The notes beneath the pieces are model-generated. The model searched no databases and had not been told where the DNA came from. It saw nothing but the letters and a program-made list of their open reading frames with translations. Of a stretch of DNA of 64,000 nt, positions 10,061 through 24,340 are shown piece by piece. The number at the start of each line of letters is the position of its first letter. Within the stretch, counting starts at the first letter, position 1. Source of the stretch: Atrina japonica (lineage: Eukaryota; Mollusca; Bivalvia; Pterioida; Pinnidae); NCBI GenBank assembly GCA_030159075.1, contig BROG01000044.1, positions 310,001 to 374,000 of the forward strand. The letters are read 5' to 3'. The position numbers and the translations under genes were made by a program.

Positions 10061-13000
10061 ATGCGGTGGTTTTCAACAAGTTGTATACTTTTATTGGCAT
10101 TATTTATCCATCAAAGTTATCCAAAAGGTGAGACATTTGTAAAATTTAACGTTACATGATTTGAAGTTGAATCTTAATCTTGCAGTTTCATGAGTTTGTA
10201 GTGTATCTCACATCTGACCTGTCACTTGCCGGTATTTCATGTTTTGGGTGTAACTGCAGTATTAATAATAGTTTTGATAGTAATAAGTTTATTGAAAATT
10301 AAGTTTAAAGTTAGATATATAATTATTTTATTTTGGCTTATTATAATTTTCATCTTCACTAGACCTTTTATTTTATTTTAATTGTAGGTCCCATCACGTG
10401 TGAGAAAAATCAGTTTCAGTGTAAAAATTCTAAATGTATCCCTTCGGTGTGGAAGTGTGACAAAGAAGATGATTGCGACGACGGTTTTGCATCAGACGAG
10501 GAAGGTTGTACTGGTAAGCAGTTCTGAAAACTTGATTATTCTTGCGTGTTTGTAAGCGATAGTGTGATAGTGTCATTGAAACGAAAAAGGTGTGTCTCGG
10601 ATTCGAAACGCCGGCATTTCAACTCTATCAGCCGTTGCGTTTCAGATTGTATAGGATTCATCAGAAATTAAACGAAAATCGTTTTATAGTAAAAGTTAAT
10701 GTTTTTATCATAATGTTTCTGTTGATTTACAAACTTCTTAAAAATATAGGGAAAATGAGATTAATATTTCTCACAGTTGTATGTGGGTCAGACAGTTGAC
10801 CTCATTTTTGATTGGTTGAAAGGAATCATCCGAGGTCAAACCAAACACTACACGTACCATAGTGATGGTTTAGGCATATTGCCAACACGGCAACAGTAGG
10901 CCTAATTGTATTTAAAACTATGTTGATTACGTATTAATTTTTGATTTATATTGTTGTCATTAGTTTACCAATTATGGAGTAAACAACAATGATAAGGTTC
11001 CAATAATGAAACAAGGAGTTGAGTTTTAATTTATGTAAACAAAGATACAAGAAGAAATTGAATAAGAATGAACAGGTTTTCAGTTAAATTTTAAAGTTTT
11101 AGTCATGACTACTTGGACACAAATAGAATCTAAATGATCCGAGCTTGCATCGCATATTTTGGAAATGAAATGTCACAAGAGCAATATATTAGACATTTTT
11201 ATTAAATTAATGCATATATTACATGCAGCATTAAGATTAATGCATTGATTAGGCCAACATGCAGCACAAAACCTCACAAGCACTTGTTTCTATTTAATTG
11301 GATTTTAAAAAATTAACATTGTGTTGATATATTTTGTTGACCAACATACCCCTTTTTTTTAAATAAAGAGATCTAATTACTATAATCTGTCTAAAACCTG
11401 TAACTTTCGTATATATTTGGCTGTATTCATAATTATAATTTTTGTAAAATTCTGGAAATTTGCCAATGTTTATTATGTGTTTTGATAAGTTGCCACCATT
11501 TTCTAGGTTAGGGTATATCCAACCAGTTACAATAATACGAATCCTTAAACCATTGATTGAATGAATATCAATAGCATTTTTTTCAAAATCGTCAAATCAA
11601 ATCTAAACCATTTTAATACTACAAAAAATGTCTCTTAACATTAAATTACCTACCTTAATCATGATTTAAACCCTTAAAATAGTTTTACAGATATGAAATA
11701 AATACTCCGTATATTGCAAATAGTACTTCTTTGGTTTGTTCATTTGAAAATGATCTCTTGATCAAACACCCTGGAGATCTTGAAATATTACAATTTACAT
11801 GCATGTTCAAATAGAACTATATGTTAAAGTTGAAGCAGTATTCAAGGTCTGTAGCTATACTTGTAGTAAGTTCCCGGACAGTAACAGTTCCCAGACAATT
11901 CATATATACAGGTATAACTAATAGGATTTTGAAAGATATTGTCTTTCAAATTCTCTGCTTATACCATTTGAATAGATGTTATTCAGCCAGAAATTTCCAA
12001 ACAAGTATTTGTAATGAATTATTTTATCAGTTTATCTGTATTTCTCCCAACTTTCATTTCCATGCACTGGGGGAAGTGATATCATGATGTCAAGAAAAAA
12101 TAAGATCATCAACTTTTCAAATCAAACGGGACATGGATATAATCATAAATTGACACAAACTTTCTCATTCCTAATATTTAGTAGTAATATATAGGCTTTA
12201 ACCCAATTTACCCCTTGTTGAGTCGGAGAAAAAAATCACTATTACAGACATTTTGAAATCAAAAATATAATACTGGTCAATCAGACCAGTGAATAAAGGA
12301 ATTTCACTGGTCAAAGAAAATTTTTCACTGGTCTGTGTATATATATATATATATATATATACAATTGAAAAGAAATGGAAAATTACTGGTCATTTGGACC
12401 AGTTATCAAATAGATTTCACCAGACCTTTGTCAAATTTACCAGTTTTTATAGTAAGACCGATGAATTTTAAAAACTCTGCTATTAAAATGTAACAGTCCA
12501 AGATATAAAGCTAACCTTTTACCATTTAGAATTTCATTTTTGTGTGCTTCAAAATAAGGGAGATTTCATGAGAAATTATAGAAAATTGTCCAAGAACTGT
12601 TACAGTATCAGTATAACACATTCACATATATGGAATATATATTTTTTTACATAAAATGATAAATGTGAAATAATACAAACACTTGAGTTTGATTCTGTCC
12701 TCCAGTCACATTGGCTTCCTTGACACAAAAGTCTTGGCTTTCTTTGTTAAAAAAGAAAAATTAAATAAAGTTGTTTGATTTGCTATGCAGATTCACAATA
12801 ACCATTACAAGGAGGTTCCTGTGTCAAGTTCGAATTTTAATTTAATATACTTGAGCTTTTGTTTTTTTTTTCTTCATCAGGATCCGTTAATTGTTCCACA
12901 GATGAATTTGAATGTGCTAGAGGTGGATGTATCTTAAAACGCTTTGTGTGCGACAATTTTGCAGATTGCACTGATTCATCAGATGAATCTGAAAGTCTGT

Positions 13001-13462
13001 GTAATGCAAAAGGTAAGAGTTTTTTACTTCTGAATAAAGCTTTTTGAGAATGTGTATTGGTTACACCCTATATAGGTATATGTGAGGAATCAACCATATG
13101 TATTATGTACAGCTGTAAGAAAATGTTTCAAATACCAGTAACTTGAGAAAGTTTACAGTAAATTGAAAAGTGAAGATTTGTTTTTAACTTTATGCTTTGC
13201 TAGGTATTTAGATTTATTCAGAGTTGAAGCAAGGCATAGACTCAGGTTGTTGAGAGGAAAATAATCACATTTGTAAAATGTATGTAGACAAAGTAAGTTA
13301 TAAGTGTTCTAAACTTGTTCGTATTGCAGTTACAGCCAACACAACTTGTAGTCCAGACCAATTCCGTTGTGACAATGGTAAATGCATCCCTAGTCAGTGG
13401 CGTTGTGATGAATATGCCGATTGTGAAGATCACTCTGATGAAACATGTAGTAAGTGGCTATA

Positions 13463-13505
<43 letters not shown>

Positions 13506-16500
13506 CTGTGTCTGTGTCTGTGTCTGTGTCTGTGTGTGTACCATTGAGTTACAGGCATTACTATCGTCAACATGCAGGTCCTGTTAAAGGTCCCATTCCC
13601 ATTGCAAAATCTGCTGTTTTTTTCCAATTTTGTTCACTCTGTCTTTCACATTGGGTATTAAACAATGAAAATGAGAATTTAGAACATGTATGAACTGCAC
13701 TTCGAAGTCTTAAGATGATAATAATGTTGTCAGTTTAATAAAAGAGGCAGAATGAATAAAAAGTTTTGTGTCTTTATTCTAATTAATTATGGCCATAGTT
13801 ACTGTTTTCCCAATTTGGCCCATTGTGATTTAAAATTCACTGTTAGAAGGGTACAGGACCCTGTCCCAAAAAGAGTTAATTGTATTCAAGTTTTCTTTTA
13901 ACTAATTCAAGGTAGATGTAATATTATTAAGAACTATGAAATTTTGTTGAAAAGAAATCAGTTTAATTTAGCAATAATAATTAAAAAAATATCATGATTC
14001 CTAGATTTTAATATTTTTGTGTTGTAGGACTAATATTCATCTTCAGAACTTTAGAAAGTAAAGTAGATGCATGTTAATTAATCCACATAAATTTTAATTG
14101 CATTCTTACAGCAACCCCAACATGTGCAAGTGATGAAAAGCAATGTGATAATGGCAAATGCATCACATCGAAATGGTGGTGTGATAAACAAGATGACTGT
14201 TCAGATGGAAGTGATGAAAAGAATTGTTGTAAGTATCTATCTAAATGAATAAGTCCACATTAGATTTTTTTCCTATTATAAAATCTACTTTTGACATATT
14301 CCATACATATTGATGGAAAATTTTGTTGAAAAGAAATCAAAATTTAATTAAGTGAAAAAATAAATGAATAAATAAAAATTGAAGATTAATAAATTTGAGT
14401 ATTTTTATATAGCAGGACTAATATTTTCCCTCAGAACTTTGAAAAGTGAAATAGATTGCTTTTAATTCATATGTAATGCTATTATAAAGTCTTGTTTGTT
14501 TCAGTCAGTCTTAATTTATTACTTATACCTAATTTGGTGACCTGTACACTCTATCCTTCAGTCATTATGCTATATCATTGCGAAAAGTGTAAACACAATA
14601 TATTTTAATTTTCAATTTTAGCTAAATCCGAAACATGTAAAGCAGATGATTTTAGATGTAATGATGGAGAGTGTATTATGGATACCTGGAAATGTGATGA
14701 GGATGAAGATTGTCATGATAAAAGTGACGAAATTAACTGTACAACTATTGTGACATGTGGCCCTTCAGAAATGCTGTGTCCAAACACAAAGGACTGTATC
14801 CACAACTCCTGGGTTTGTGATGGCGATATAGATTGTCCTGATGGTCACGATGAAAGGTGTAAGTAGACACGTCACAGGGTTTTTGTAATAAAGAGAACTA
14901 TGAAGTATAATATAATATGAAAATATGAATTAAATTGACATCATTTGTTAATCACATTTAATTTACTGGTAATAACTATTTAGGAATAAGTTTACAAATG
15001 TTTTATTATTGTAATTCAGTATTAGATATTTGTAGTACATTATAAATGTAATTTAGCTGAGTTAACAAAGTTACAAAAATCAAACATCAGTGTGTTTTAT
15101 ATTCTTTTTTTTTTCCAGGTATAACAACATGCAGACAAGATCAGTTTCGGTGCAAAGATAAATCGTGTATCTACCACACCTTAAAATGTGATGGTGAAAT
15201 TGATTGCTTAGATGCATCTGATGAGGAAGACTGTGGTAAGTTTTGATAATGTAGTTGCATATTTTCTTGCAGTATCATAATTGACTTGAGTGTCTTTCGT
15301 GTCACTTGGCCAGGCCTCGACCTTAACATTTTTAACAATTTGCCCAGCCGGGCAAGTGCTACTGAAATTTTGGTTGCCCGCCATGAAAGTCTGGTTGCCT
15401 GCAAAGGAAAAAAAAATTTGATTCAGTCTCATGTTTTATTAACTTTTTGCTATCTCAGTAGATATATACGCTGTATATTCTCTCTGAATGATGTATATAA
15501 TATATATATATATATATACACACGTACATATAAATTAATTGTAAAGGCATTATCAATCATTATTATTACTATTTTACAATGTAACTGCTACATGCATGTG
15601 TTTAAATCAATAAAAGAATTGTTCTAGTTTCTAACTGGTTTTTAGAACTACAAATAGTAGGAAATGGATCACTTTTGAAACTATTAAGTTTCTAAAATGA
15701 CAATTAGTTGTACTTCTGACATTTTTACTTGCCTGGCTGGGCAATGGACTATTGTTGCCCAGTTCCAACTGTTACTTGTCCTGGGCAACTGTTAACATTG
15801 AGCCCTGCTAGGTACAGTAAAACTCAAAACAGGTATCTGGAAAATTAATCTTGTTGTCACTTTTAAGCGTGGATCCTTAATCATCAAAGTGCCATGCATT
15901 CAAAATAAAATTTACTATAAATATATTATATATAATTTATTTTTTTCAGCACCACATCCCACTCAGCCCAGTTCATGTGAAAATGATGAATTTGACTGCC
16001 ATGATGCTTCAGGCCAGTGTATTGATGTAACAAATCTTTGTAATAATGTCACAGATTGTGGCAACGGTAAAGACGAAGATCCAGCATTATGTACAGTTAC
16101 AAGTAAGTGTTTTCAACGGAGATGTCCGTTTAACATTATCGTTTTTGCATCATCTTGTATCATCAAATTAACATGCTACTTGTCATGTTCATTATCATTC
16201 CAACTATGCTCTAGAGTAGTAACATGTTAAAGAGGCATCAGATAAAAGTCTTAGATAACATCGTCTGTAATTCTTCGTATTTGTAACAGTTTTACTTTTT
16301 TTTCTTCTTTTTTTTTCTCTTTTAAACATATATAGAATATTAGACCATGAAAGTCTGCACCATTCTTTCATTTCATGTTTTGTGTTTTCATTTTTTTGAT
16401 AGCTTCTAATACAACTGAAAAATCAAAGGGTACAATTGGTAGGTTGCCATCATTCACAATTCAGCTTTTTTCATTCACTGTCTGTCTGTAGTAACTTTGT

Positions 16501-19500
16501 CATATTCATTTAATTGATTAAATCAAAGTTTATTGCTTACATAGTACATGTATGTGGACTTGTAATTTTTTTTGTATCATTCCTGTATATTTAGTTTCCC
16601 TTGCTCTCATTTTCCTACATTGAACTATTATATTTCATTCATTTGTTTTGATAACTTTATTTCCACTGTGAATGGATATAAATGTTGTACTGTGTGTAGA
16701 TCTCTAACCAAATCAATTTCAGTGTATATCAGAATCCAACTATTTACTTGTCATGAGTATTCAACATGTCTGTTGTGATTATGTGAGCAATAAAATAAAA
16801 TCTTATCATCCTGTCTTACAAACTTCGAACTTGAAACAATGGTGCCTCCTAATTTTGGTATCTCTTTCGAACCTTCTCTTACTGGGCAAATGCAATTTTT
16901 TGAAAGATATAAATTGTTTTGTGCTTGAAAATAATTTTCTTAATGATATGAATGTTGCATGTTATTTTACTACTGATTCTGAATGTTGTCTTGTCAGTTT
17001 TATCATATTTATTTGAATTTTTTGTTTTGAATCGTTCAAACCAGTAAAAAACTATGAATCTTATTTTAAACAAGAGTATAAAATTTATATGAATTGATTG
17101 AAACGCTGAAGAGTAAATTGCAATGTTAAAATCATTATATTTAAGAAAATGTTCAGTTGCAGCATTGTTTCAAAGTACGTCAGGGCATGGTAATTTTTTT
17201 ATTCCAGTTGTAGAATTTAATAATTCTGTATTTTCTGGGGTTAGAAATATAATAATAACTAGTTGTCTATATACACAAGTTTAATACCTTATTAAAAGTC
17301 AAACTAATATATGCTGCACTTTCTTCCCGTATTAAGATAATACCATATTTATTTGTTATTTATGAATACATGTATGTTTATTAGGCAGTTTTTCCATAAT
17401 GACAGATAAATCTACTCGTTTCAGTTGTAGCATACATGCATATCTAAGGATTGTTCAGAACCTCTGTAGAACAGGGATACAAGTTCATTGCTGCCTTTTG
17501 CCTCTGTTAATCACACTAATCCAGATTTGAATTTCTCCTTTTAAGGGCATTAAAATTCAAATGCCAAAAATGTACAAGATTTTAATTTTCATCTGCAATC
17601 ATAATTATTTGCGACTTGAATTATCAAAGCAGGATATACATATCCTATTTTATCATCATTTATAACTGCATGAAGTGCACGAGGTGAATAGTAGGATCTA
17701 GTGATTTGAATATCAAGACATGGATTGGTACTATGGCATTCGGTGATAGCTTTTCAAAATGATTTTACAAATTATGGATAGTGAACAGCACTCATTACCA
17801 TTTAAGTCAACTAACCTAATTTATCATTTAATCAGGAATTTTTTCACATTAATCAAGTCCTAGGCCCAGGGTTCACCACTATGCACTTCTAGTATGACTC
17901 AAGTCTGAGAACTTTACTCACATTCAACTTAAACTGAAATCTGATTGGCCAAGCAGATCAAGTTAAGACTTGAGAATATGTACATACTTGATGGTGCTGG
18001 GTCCTGAAATCTTGTTGGCTAATCAGACCAAGTTAAGACTTGATAATATGTACATACTTGATTGTGATGGGTCCTGAAATTTGGCTAATCGACCAAGATA
18101 TGGTTATTCCCAGACTTTAATAAATACTTAAATTAAATAGATCTAATGCAGTCTTTTCAGAAAAATCAGCTAGTCAAGAATCTGTTTCCTCCTTGATATT
18201 GAAATTTACTTATACAGATTATTTAGCAATGTGTGAGCCCATACTTGAAATATTACTTCTGCCATTGATGGCTGTCTTGTTTTCATAAGTAACATATATC
18301 CCTGAACTGTAAATTCTAGTTAAAATGAAAGTGCAAAAAAAACAAAAAACAAAAAAACAAAACATTTAGATAAAGGCCAAAGCTTGGTACATCTTTAAAA
18401 CTCTGCTAATGAAAATTGATCAGATTCCGAAAGGGACCAAAACTTGATACATCTTAGATTTAAAAGTCTTCATCTCGTGAACTAATGATCAGTGTAGTCC
18501 TATTGTAATCATACTTTTCATTTTGACTATTAAGACCCATTGGCAGGCCTCTTGTTTTACAGTGCATTGTTGGATTATCTAAGAAAAGTTGTTGGACCAT
18601 CAAAGAAAAGCAATTTGTATTTTAGAATTTGAAATATTCAATTTTTGTTTTGCTTTTGTCTTTTCAGACAATACATGTGACAATGACAATGGTGGGTGTG
18701 ACCACATTTGCATTGCTTTATACAATAAACATCGATGTGCTTGTCGAGATGGGTACCGATTAGTGGGAGATTCTATGTGCGAAGATATTAATGAATGTGA
18801 AGGATCCCATCATTGTTCTCAAATTTGTGTAAATGAAAAAGGCACATACAGATGTACATGTATAGATGGTTATTATATGGAAACGGCTGACCCAGATAAT
18901 CATTACTGTAAAGTTATTGGTATGTATCATCATAATTAACTGAATTTTTGTTCATTAAGGTAATATTCTCACACAGATTGTTTCTACTTACGGTAGCTGA
19001 TTATCTTTTATTCTTCATTTAATGTCACCATCAAAACTAAAATAATATACAAATACTTTGTAGGTCAGAGACCCAAACTTTTATTTGCTGACCGACATGA
19101 TATCAGAGCTCTGGCCTTGGACTCTTTGGCTCTAGAACCAGTTGTTGATGACCTAGATAGTGCAATTTCTGTGGATTTTGATTACCAAAAGAAAATGGTA
19201 TACTGGTCTGATGTGTCAAAGGAGAAAATTTTCCGGTAAGAATGCTTTGTAATAGCAATATCAAAGAAATTTAATTATCATTGCTTCATACCGGGATATT
19301 GTAATTGAATTGGATTTTATTCTTGTAAAATGCAGGCTACCTTATTGAGTTGACTTAAGTGAATTCTCTCTTTATCTTGCAGGGGCAGAGTTAACGAGGA
19401 TGGCACAGTTGAAAATAACATTGAACCAGTAATTACACAAGACATCAAAACACCTGATGGTATTGCTGTTGATTGGATTTATGGCTTGATATATTGGACT

Positions 19501-22500
19501 GATACAGGATCTAATAGAATTGAAGTTGCCAAACAAGACGGTTCCATGAGGAAAACTCTCATTAAGAGTGACATAGATGAACCTAGAGCTATTGCAGTCG
19601 ATCCAAGGCAGGGGTAAGAAACTTGTTTTTTTTTTATCTCACTTGACCCAAAGAGGTGGGATATACACACTGTTTATAATTGAGACATAAGAATATATTA
19701 ATTGTAATTGTTTAGTGAATTATGGTGTTTATATACTGGAAAGCAAATTGATTTTAGAAATTGATGGGTTGGTTCCAGCACATGGAACATTGACTTGTAT
19801 TATGAAACAAAATATCTTTTACATTTACAGTTGGATGTTTTTCTCTGACTGGGGTCAAACTCCCAAAATTGAGCGATGTGGCATGGATGGTCATCAGCGA
19901 AAAGTACTTATTTCAGGAGACAGTGATAGAGTTGCTATTGTATGGCCAAATGGATTGTCTTTAGGTATGTATAATAATAATTCTGCTGTTTTCATAGAAT
20001 AATCAAAGCCATTATGACATTGAGTCTTTGACTACTTTGTTTACGGGGCATTCATAGTTAAAGTTTGAATTTATAACTCACATTAAGTTTGACCCATCTG
20101 GTATTTTACAGATTATGTTGATGAAAGACTTTATTGGATCGATGCCAAGTTACACTCAATATCATCAAGCAATTATGATGGGACAGACGTCCGTCATGTT
20201 GTTCGCAATATTCAACAAATTCTTCACCCCTTTTCAGTTGCAGTTTTTGAGGTAATTTGAATTACTTTGACATTATATAATAAATGTCTCTAGAGGCTTA
20301 TGATTTAGATGTATTATTATACCAAAAATGCAATGCATAATTCGAAGTGTATACTTTCATACCGTTATTTGACAGTTTTCTCTGAGCTTATGATATTCAA
20401 ATGATAAAAAGTTCACATTTTCTGGAGTTCCCAGGAGTTCAACCATTGAAATTGAAATAAAGAAAAAAAACATTACTTTACTTTTAAAACAGTAGGAAAT
20501 TTTTCATGTTTTAAAGGTCTTATTTTTATTTTTCTGCAATTTTCTATTCTAAATCTAGGATAGCGTGTACTGGACTGATTGGTCTTCAAATTCTATTCGC
20601 ACTGTTAATAAATTCACTGGTGGTGACTTCAGACAGTTGGCTTTGGGCCTTCGTTCACCCATGGATCTTAATGTGTACCATGAAGCAATCCAATATAAAG
20701 GTAAGCAAATTATTTATGCATCCATGAAATTAATTCCATCAATTTAATTTTTGCTTTGACTGACTACCCACCATAATTATATTTTTATTGTAAGTTAAGT
20801 CTAGTTCACATCAGTCTTGCGATTTGTTTGATGGAATGATTTGGAGGTCTAAAATCATACGACAATATATATACATGTATATATATATATTGTAACATTA
20901 TACCAGGTAATTTGAATAAATTAATGTTTTTTTGTTTTTTGTTTTTGTTTATCTAAACCATGAAAAATAATTCCAAGAATTTGTGTGATATTTCAGCTAA
21001 AAATTTTTGTGGAACAAACAATGGAAACTGCTCTCATTTGTGCCTGCCAAGTCCAAATGGAAGTGACAAAAGATTTACATGTGCTTGTCCAAATGGATGG
21101 GAGCTGAATACAGATGCTACTACATGCAGAGAGGAAGGTCAGTTGTACAAATTTACTTATAGCAAACATGATCATAGCATAGCTTTAATAACAAAGACAT
21201 CTATATTCCTGGATACGATGACTAAATTTGTCTGTCAGATGCATGCTGTAAAGATGTAGGTGTTTTAACGGGAGTATGCGTTATATATATTCTAAAGCTA
21301 TGGTCAAAACAAGGACAGTTGCATGAATCACTAACTCTGTTCTGTGCTCCAGATATTTCTTGGTACAAATTGGCACTGCATGCATGAAATTTAAAAGGAA
21401 TTGGTAATGGGAATTTCTTGAAATGGACAAGGTTTACAATTGCCAAAAACATGATCAAAACAAACAGACTTTATTAGCTCGCCTGGCCATGCACCAATAC
21501 ATTTTGAGATTTGTAAAAACTGAATTAGCTTTGCATATTCATTTCGCATTAAAAACTTAACCTATCATATTTTGTCAAATTTTATGTATAAATTACAGAT
21601 ACACACCTTATCTGGAGCACTGCCTGTTTGCATGCTTTAAGTAATTCCCATGCAATAGATAATCATGTACAGTGCATAACCATTTTGCTTATCAATTTAT
21701 AACATTTTAATATGTTGTATTTTCATTATGAGGATCGGGAAGATTTCTTGTCATTAAATATCAAAGGATTTTAATAAGTTCTGTGTCTCTTTGCACTGTG
21801 TCCATAATTGCCAAACCTTTAAAACATTTACATTATTCAATTTTGAAATAATGCAACCCAAAGTTAAATTGTCAAATCTTTGAAAAGGATTTTGCTTTAA
21901 AAGTTTGTGGCTTACTGCATGTTTCTGTAGATAGGCAATGCATGATAAAATAAAACTTCGGAGGTGGAGCCAAATGGGCATGTAAAATTGTAATTTATAA
22001 AACCTGGAAGTAGCACCAAGAGGGCATGAACAAAATGTGTCACTAACCAATCACCTTGTTTTAGACTGGAGTTAGGGGATTTGGGGTTACATTATTTCAA
22101 AATTGAAATGATCAAATTTTGTATTTGTTTATAGAGCTTTCCCCTATTACGGATCAGTTTTTTTCCCCCGTTTTCCAAATTATTTGACAATCATTTAGTT
22201 TGATCAGTTTATGAACATCTGATATTTCTGGAGTAATGCATCATCTTAGTAAGACATATTTTGCTATATCCTTCTGAGAAAGATTAATGTTATTTGGAAG
22301 AGTCGGGGGGGGGGGGGGGGGGGGGGCTTTCTTTTTTTGCTGATCTCATGTCTTAGCCTGCATTCACAAGACAATATTTATGGAATGATAATGTAGATCT
22401 ATAGATAAAAAGTGTACATATATATATATATATATATCAACTAACTTTATGCTTGCACAATTCTTATTGACAGAACCAAAGACAACTTCCACATTCAAAC

Positions 22501-24268
22501 CTCCTGTTGCTAATAAGACAGAGTCTCCTAATAATACCCAAAAGAATCATTCTGCACATGCTGGTGAGAAACATGCTGAAACATTTCTGATTTACCTAAT
22601 AATAATAATACACTAATGCATCATACATGAACACAATAGATGTCAACCAGTACAAATTTAGTGGAATCATTACAAATTGGAGTCTGGTTTTCTGCATTAC
22701 AATTTATTTTGGAACAAATTCTGGAAAATCCTGTTTCCATATTCTAATTTCTTGTGTTTGGACCCCTATTTTCTTCAGTATCGGGAACGAGATTTGGCAA
22801 GAGATTTCTTAAAAAATATTGAAAATATTTTGGCAGATGACATGCACATATGTAGCACAGGACAAAGTGTCAAAATGGCATGATCATCAAAGATAAGCAA
22901 AAAAAAATGAGGAATATAGACAAATGTGGTATTTGCTTAAAGCATCAAAACTTGAGACTATCATGTAAATTTTAAGATTTGTGGATATGATTTATCTATT
23001 GCGCATTGTCACAGTGACCTTGTGGGGGAACATTTTCTCAAGTAATTTTGGATTCCTGAAAGTCATCTCAAATTTCAAGAAAATTCCACTCGTATTACTG
23101 TCGGATGGATACATCATGGTGTTGGCATCTATGACTACCATATATATTTGCATGCTTTTTTTTCCATTGCATTGCCATTATATTGTACTGACCTATATTA
23201 TTCTGGTATCTTATAAAGATGATTAAATATAGCCATGTATAAAACTAACTACATTGTGCATATCTTGCTACGATTATGAGACAAATGATTGTTTACTATT
23301 TCTAGAAATAGAAATTTCTGATCACTTCAAATGACCATGGGGTCATAAAAGTAGTTGGCTCTGGACACAGTTTCTAGGTTCAGGTCATACAAAATAATTT
23401 GTTAAATCAATGACTATTCCTTTGCCAAGCACATGACATAGGAGGGGTGTCAAAGGTTTTTCGGACAAACTTGAATCCCCAGTATGTCATGGCTGGCATG
23501 GGTCATTGAAAAATTCTCACTGCATTGGCAAGTCAAAACATTCTTCTTCATCTTTATTTACCTGGAGATACTTTCATTTTGGTGAAAAATGATTGGTGGG
23601 GGTATAACAATGAAATCAACTTTTATTTGTTCAGTTGGCACACATTTTATAAGAATTGCAAAACTACAAATTGCATTGAAGGTTAAGTTATAGATATTGT
23701 GATTAGCTTTTGACATTATCAGTATTTGAGAATGATGATTTATTTTGCAAAAAGCTTTGTGATAATGTAATTGCCATCAAAAGCATACTTCAGATGCACT
23801 GTTCTTGTATAACCAAAACCTTGATAACTGTAACAGTTAGAATTTTGTCCACATCTGCCCAAAGTTGTGGAGGGCTGGGGCTCATAAATTGGGAGTATTC
23901 CCAGGTCAACACTAAATTACACTCTAAATCTGCTGACAATTATAAATGGTAATGATAGCTGAATGGACTTGGTATTGCATTCTTTTGTTTGTTTAGGTCT
24001 AAAAAAAACAACTGACTTAAATGTGTTTGATTTGTTTGCAGGTACAACAGAAATGCCAACTCCCACCACAGTTAAGCAGCCTGCTTCAGTTACCACAAGC
24101 AAGACTCTGACTACAACCCACCCAACATATCATATAATCACCACAAATTCTCAACAAAATAAAACTGTAGTTGAAAAACGAGAGGGCCCAGTTGGAATTG
24201 TAGCGATTGTGGCCATTGCTGTTGTTTTCTGTGTTGCAGTATTTGCCACCATTGTAAGTTTTATAGCT

Positions 24269-24340
<72 letters not shown>

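Larger units (their letters stand above)
10388..16102 (+). other. Lipoprotein receptor exons 2-8: eight LDLa ligand-binding repeats
   Basis: Part of the gene at 10061-24588. Each LDLa repeat has six cysteines and an acidic calcium-binding end: [50 protein letters not shown] and GKDEDPALC. Six repeats have their own exon, bounded by phase 1 introns, while repeats 5 and 6 share the exon 14622-14858. The last Cys of repeat 6 is completed across the 14858/15119 junction. Repeat 8 lacks the usual SDE and has KDEDP, so its calcium site may be weaker. Confidence 0.92.

Noticed and set aside
13278..13627. Four overlapping open frames around lipoprotein receptor exon 4
   Set aside because: Only one frame carries the LDLa repeat; the others read the exon out of frame and run into the adjoining microsatellite.
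15171..15432. Minus-strand frames of about 75 codons over the LDLa 7 exon and the adjoining intron
   Set aside because: They cross the exon, its donor and a MITE, and have no protein-like features.
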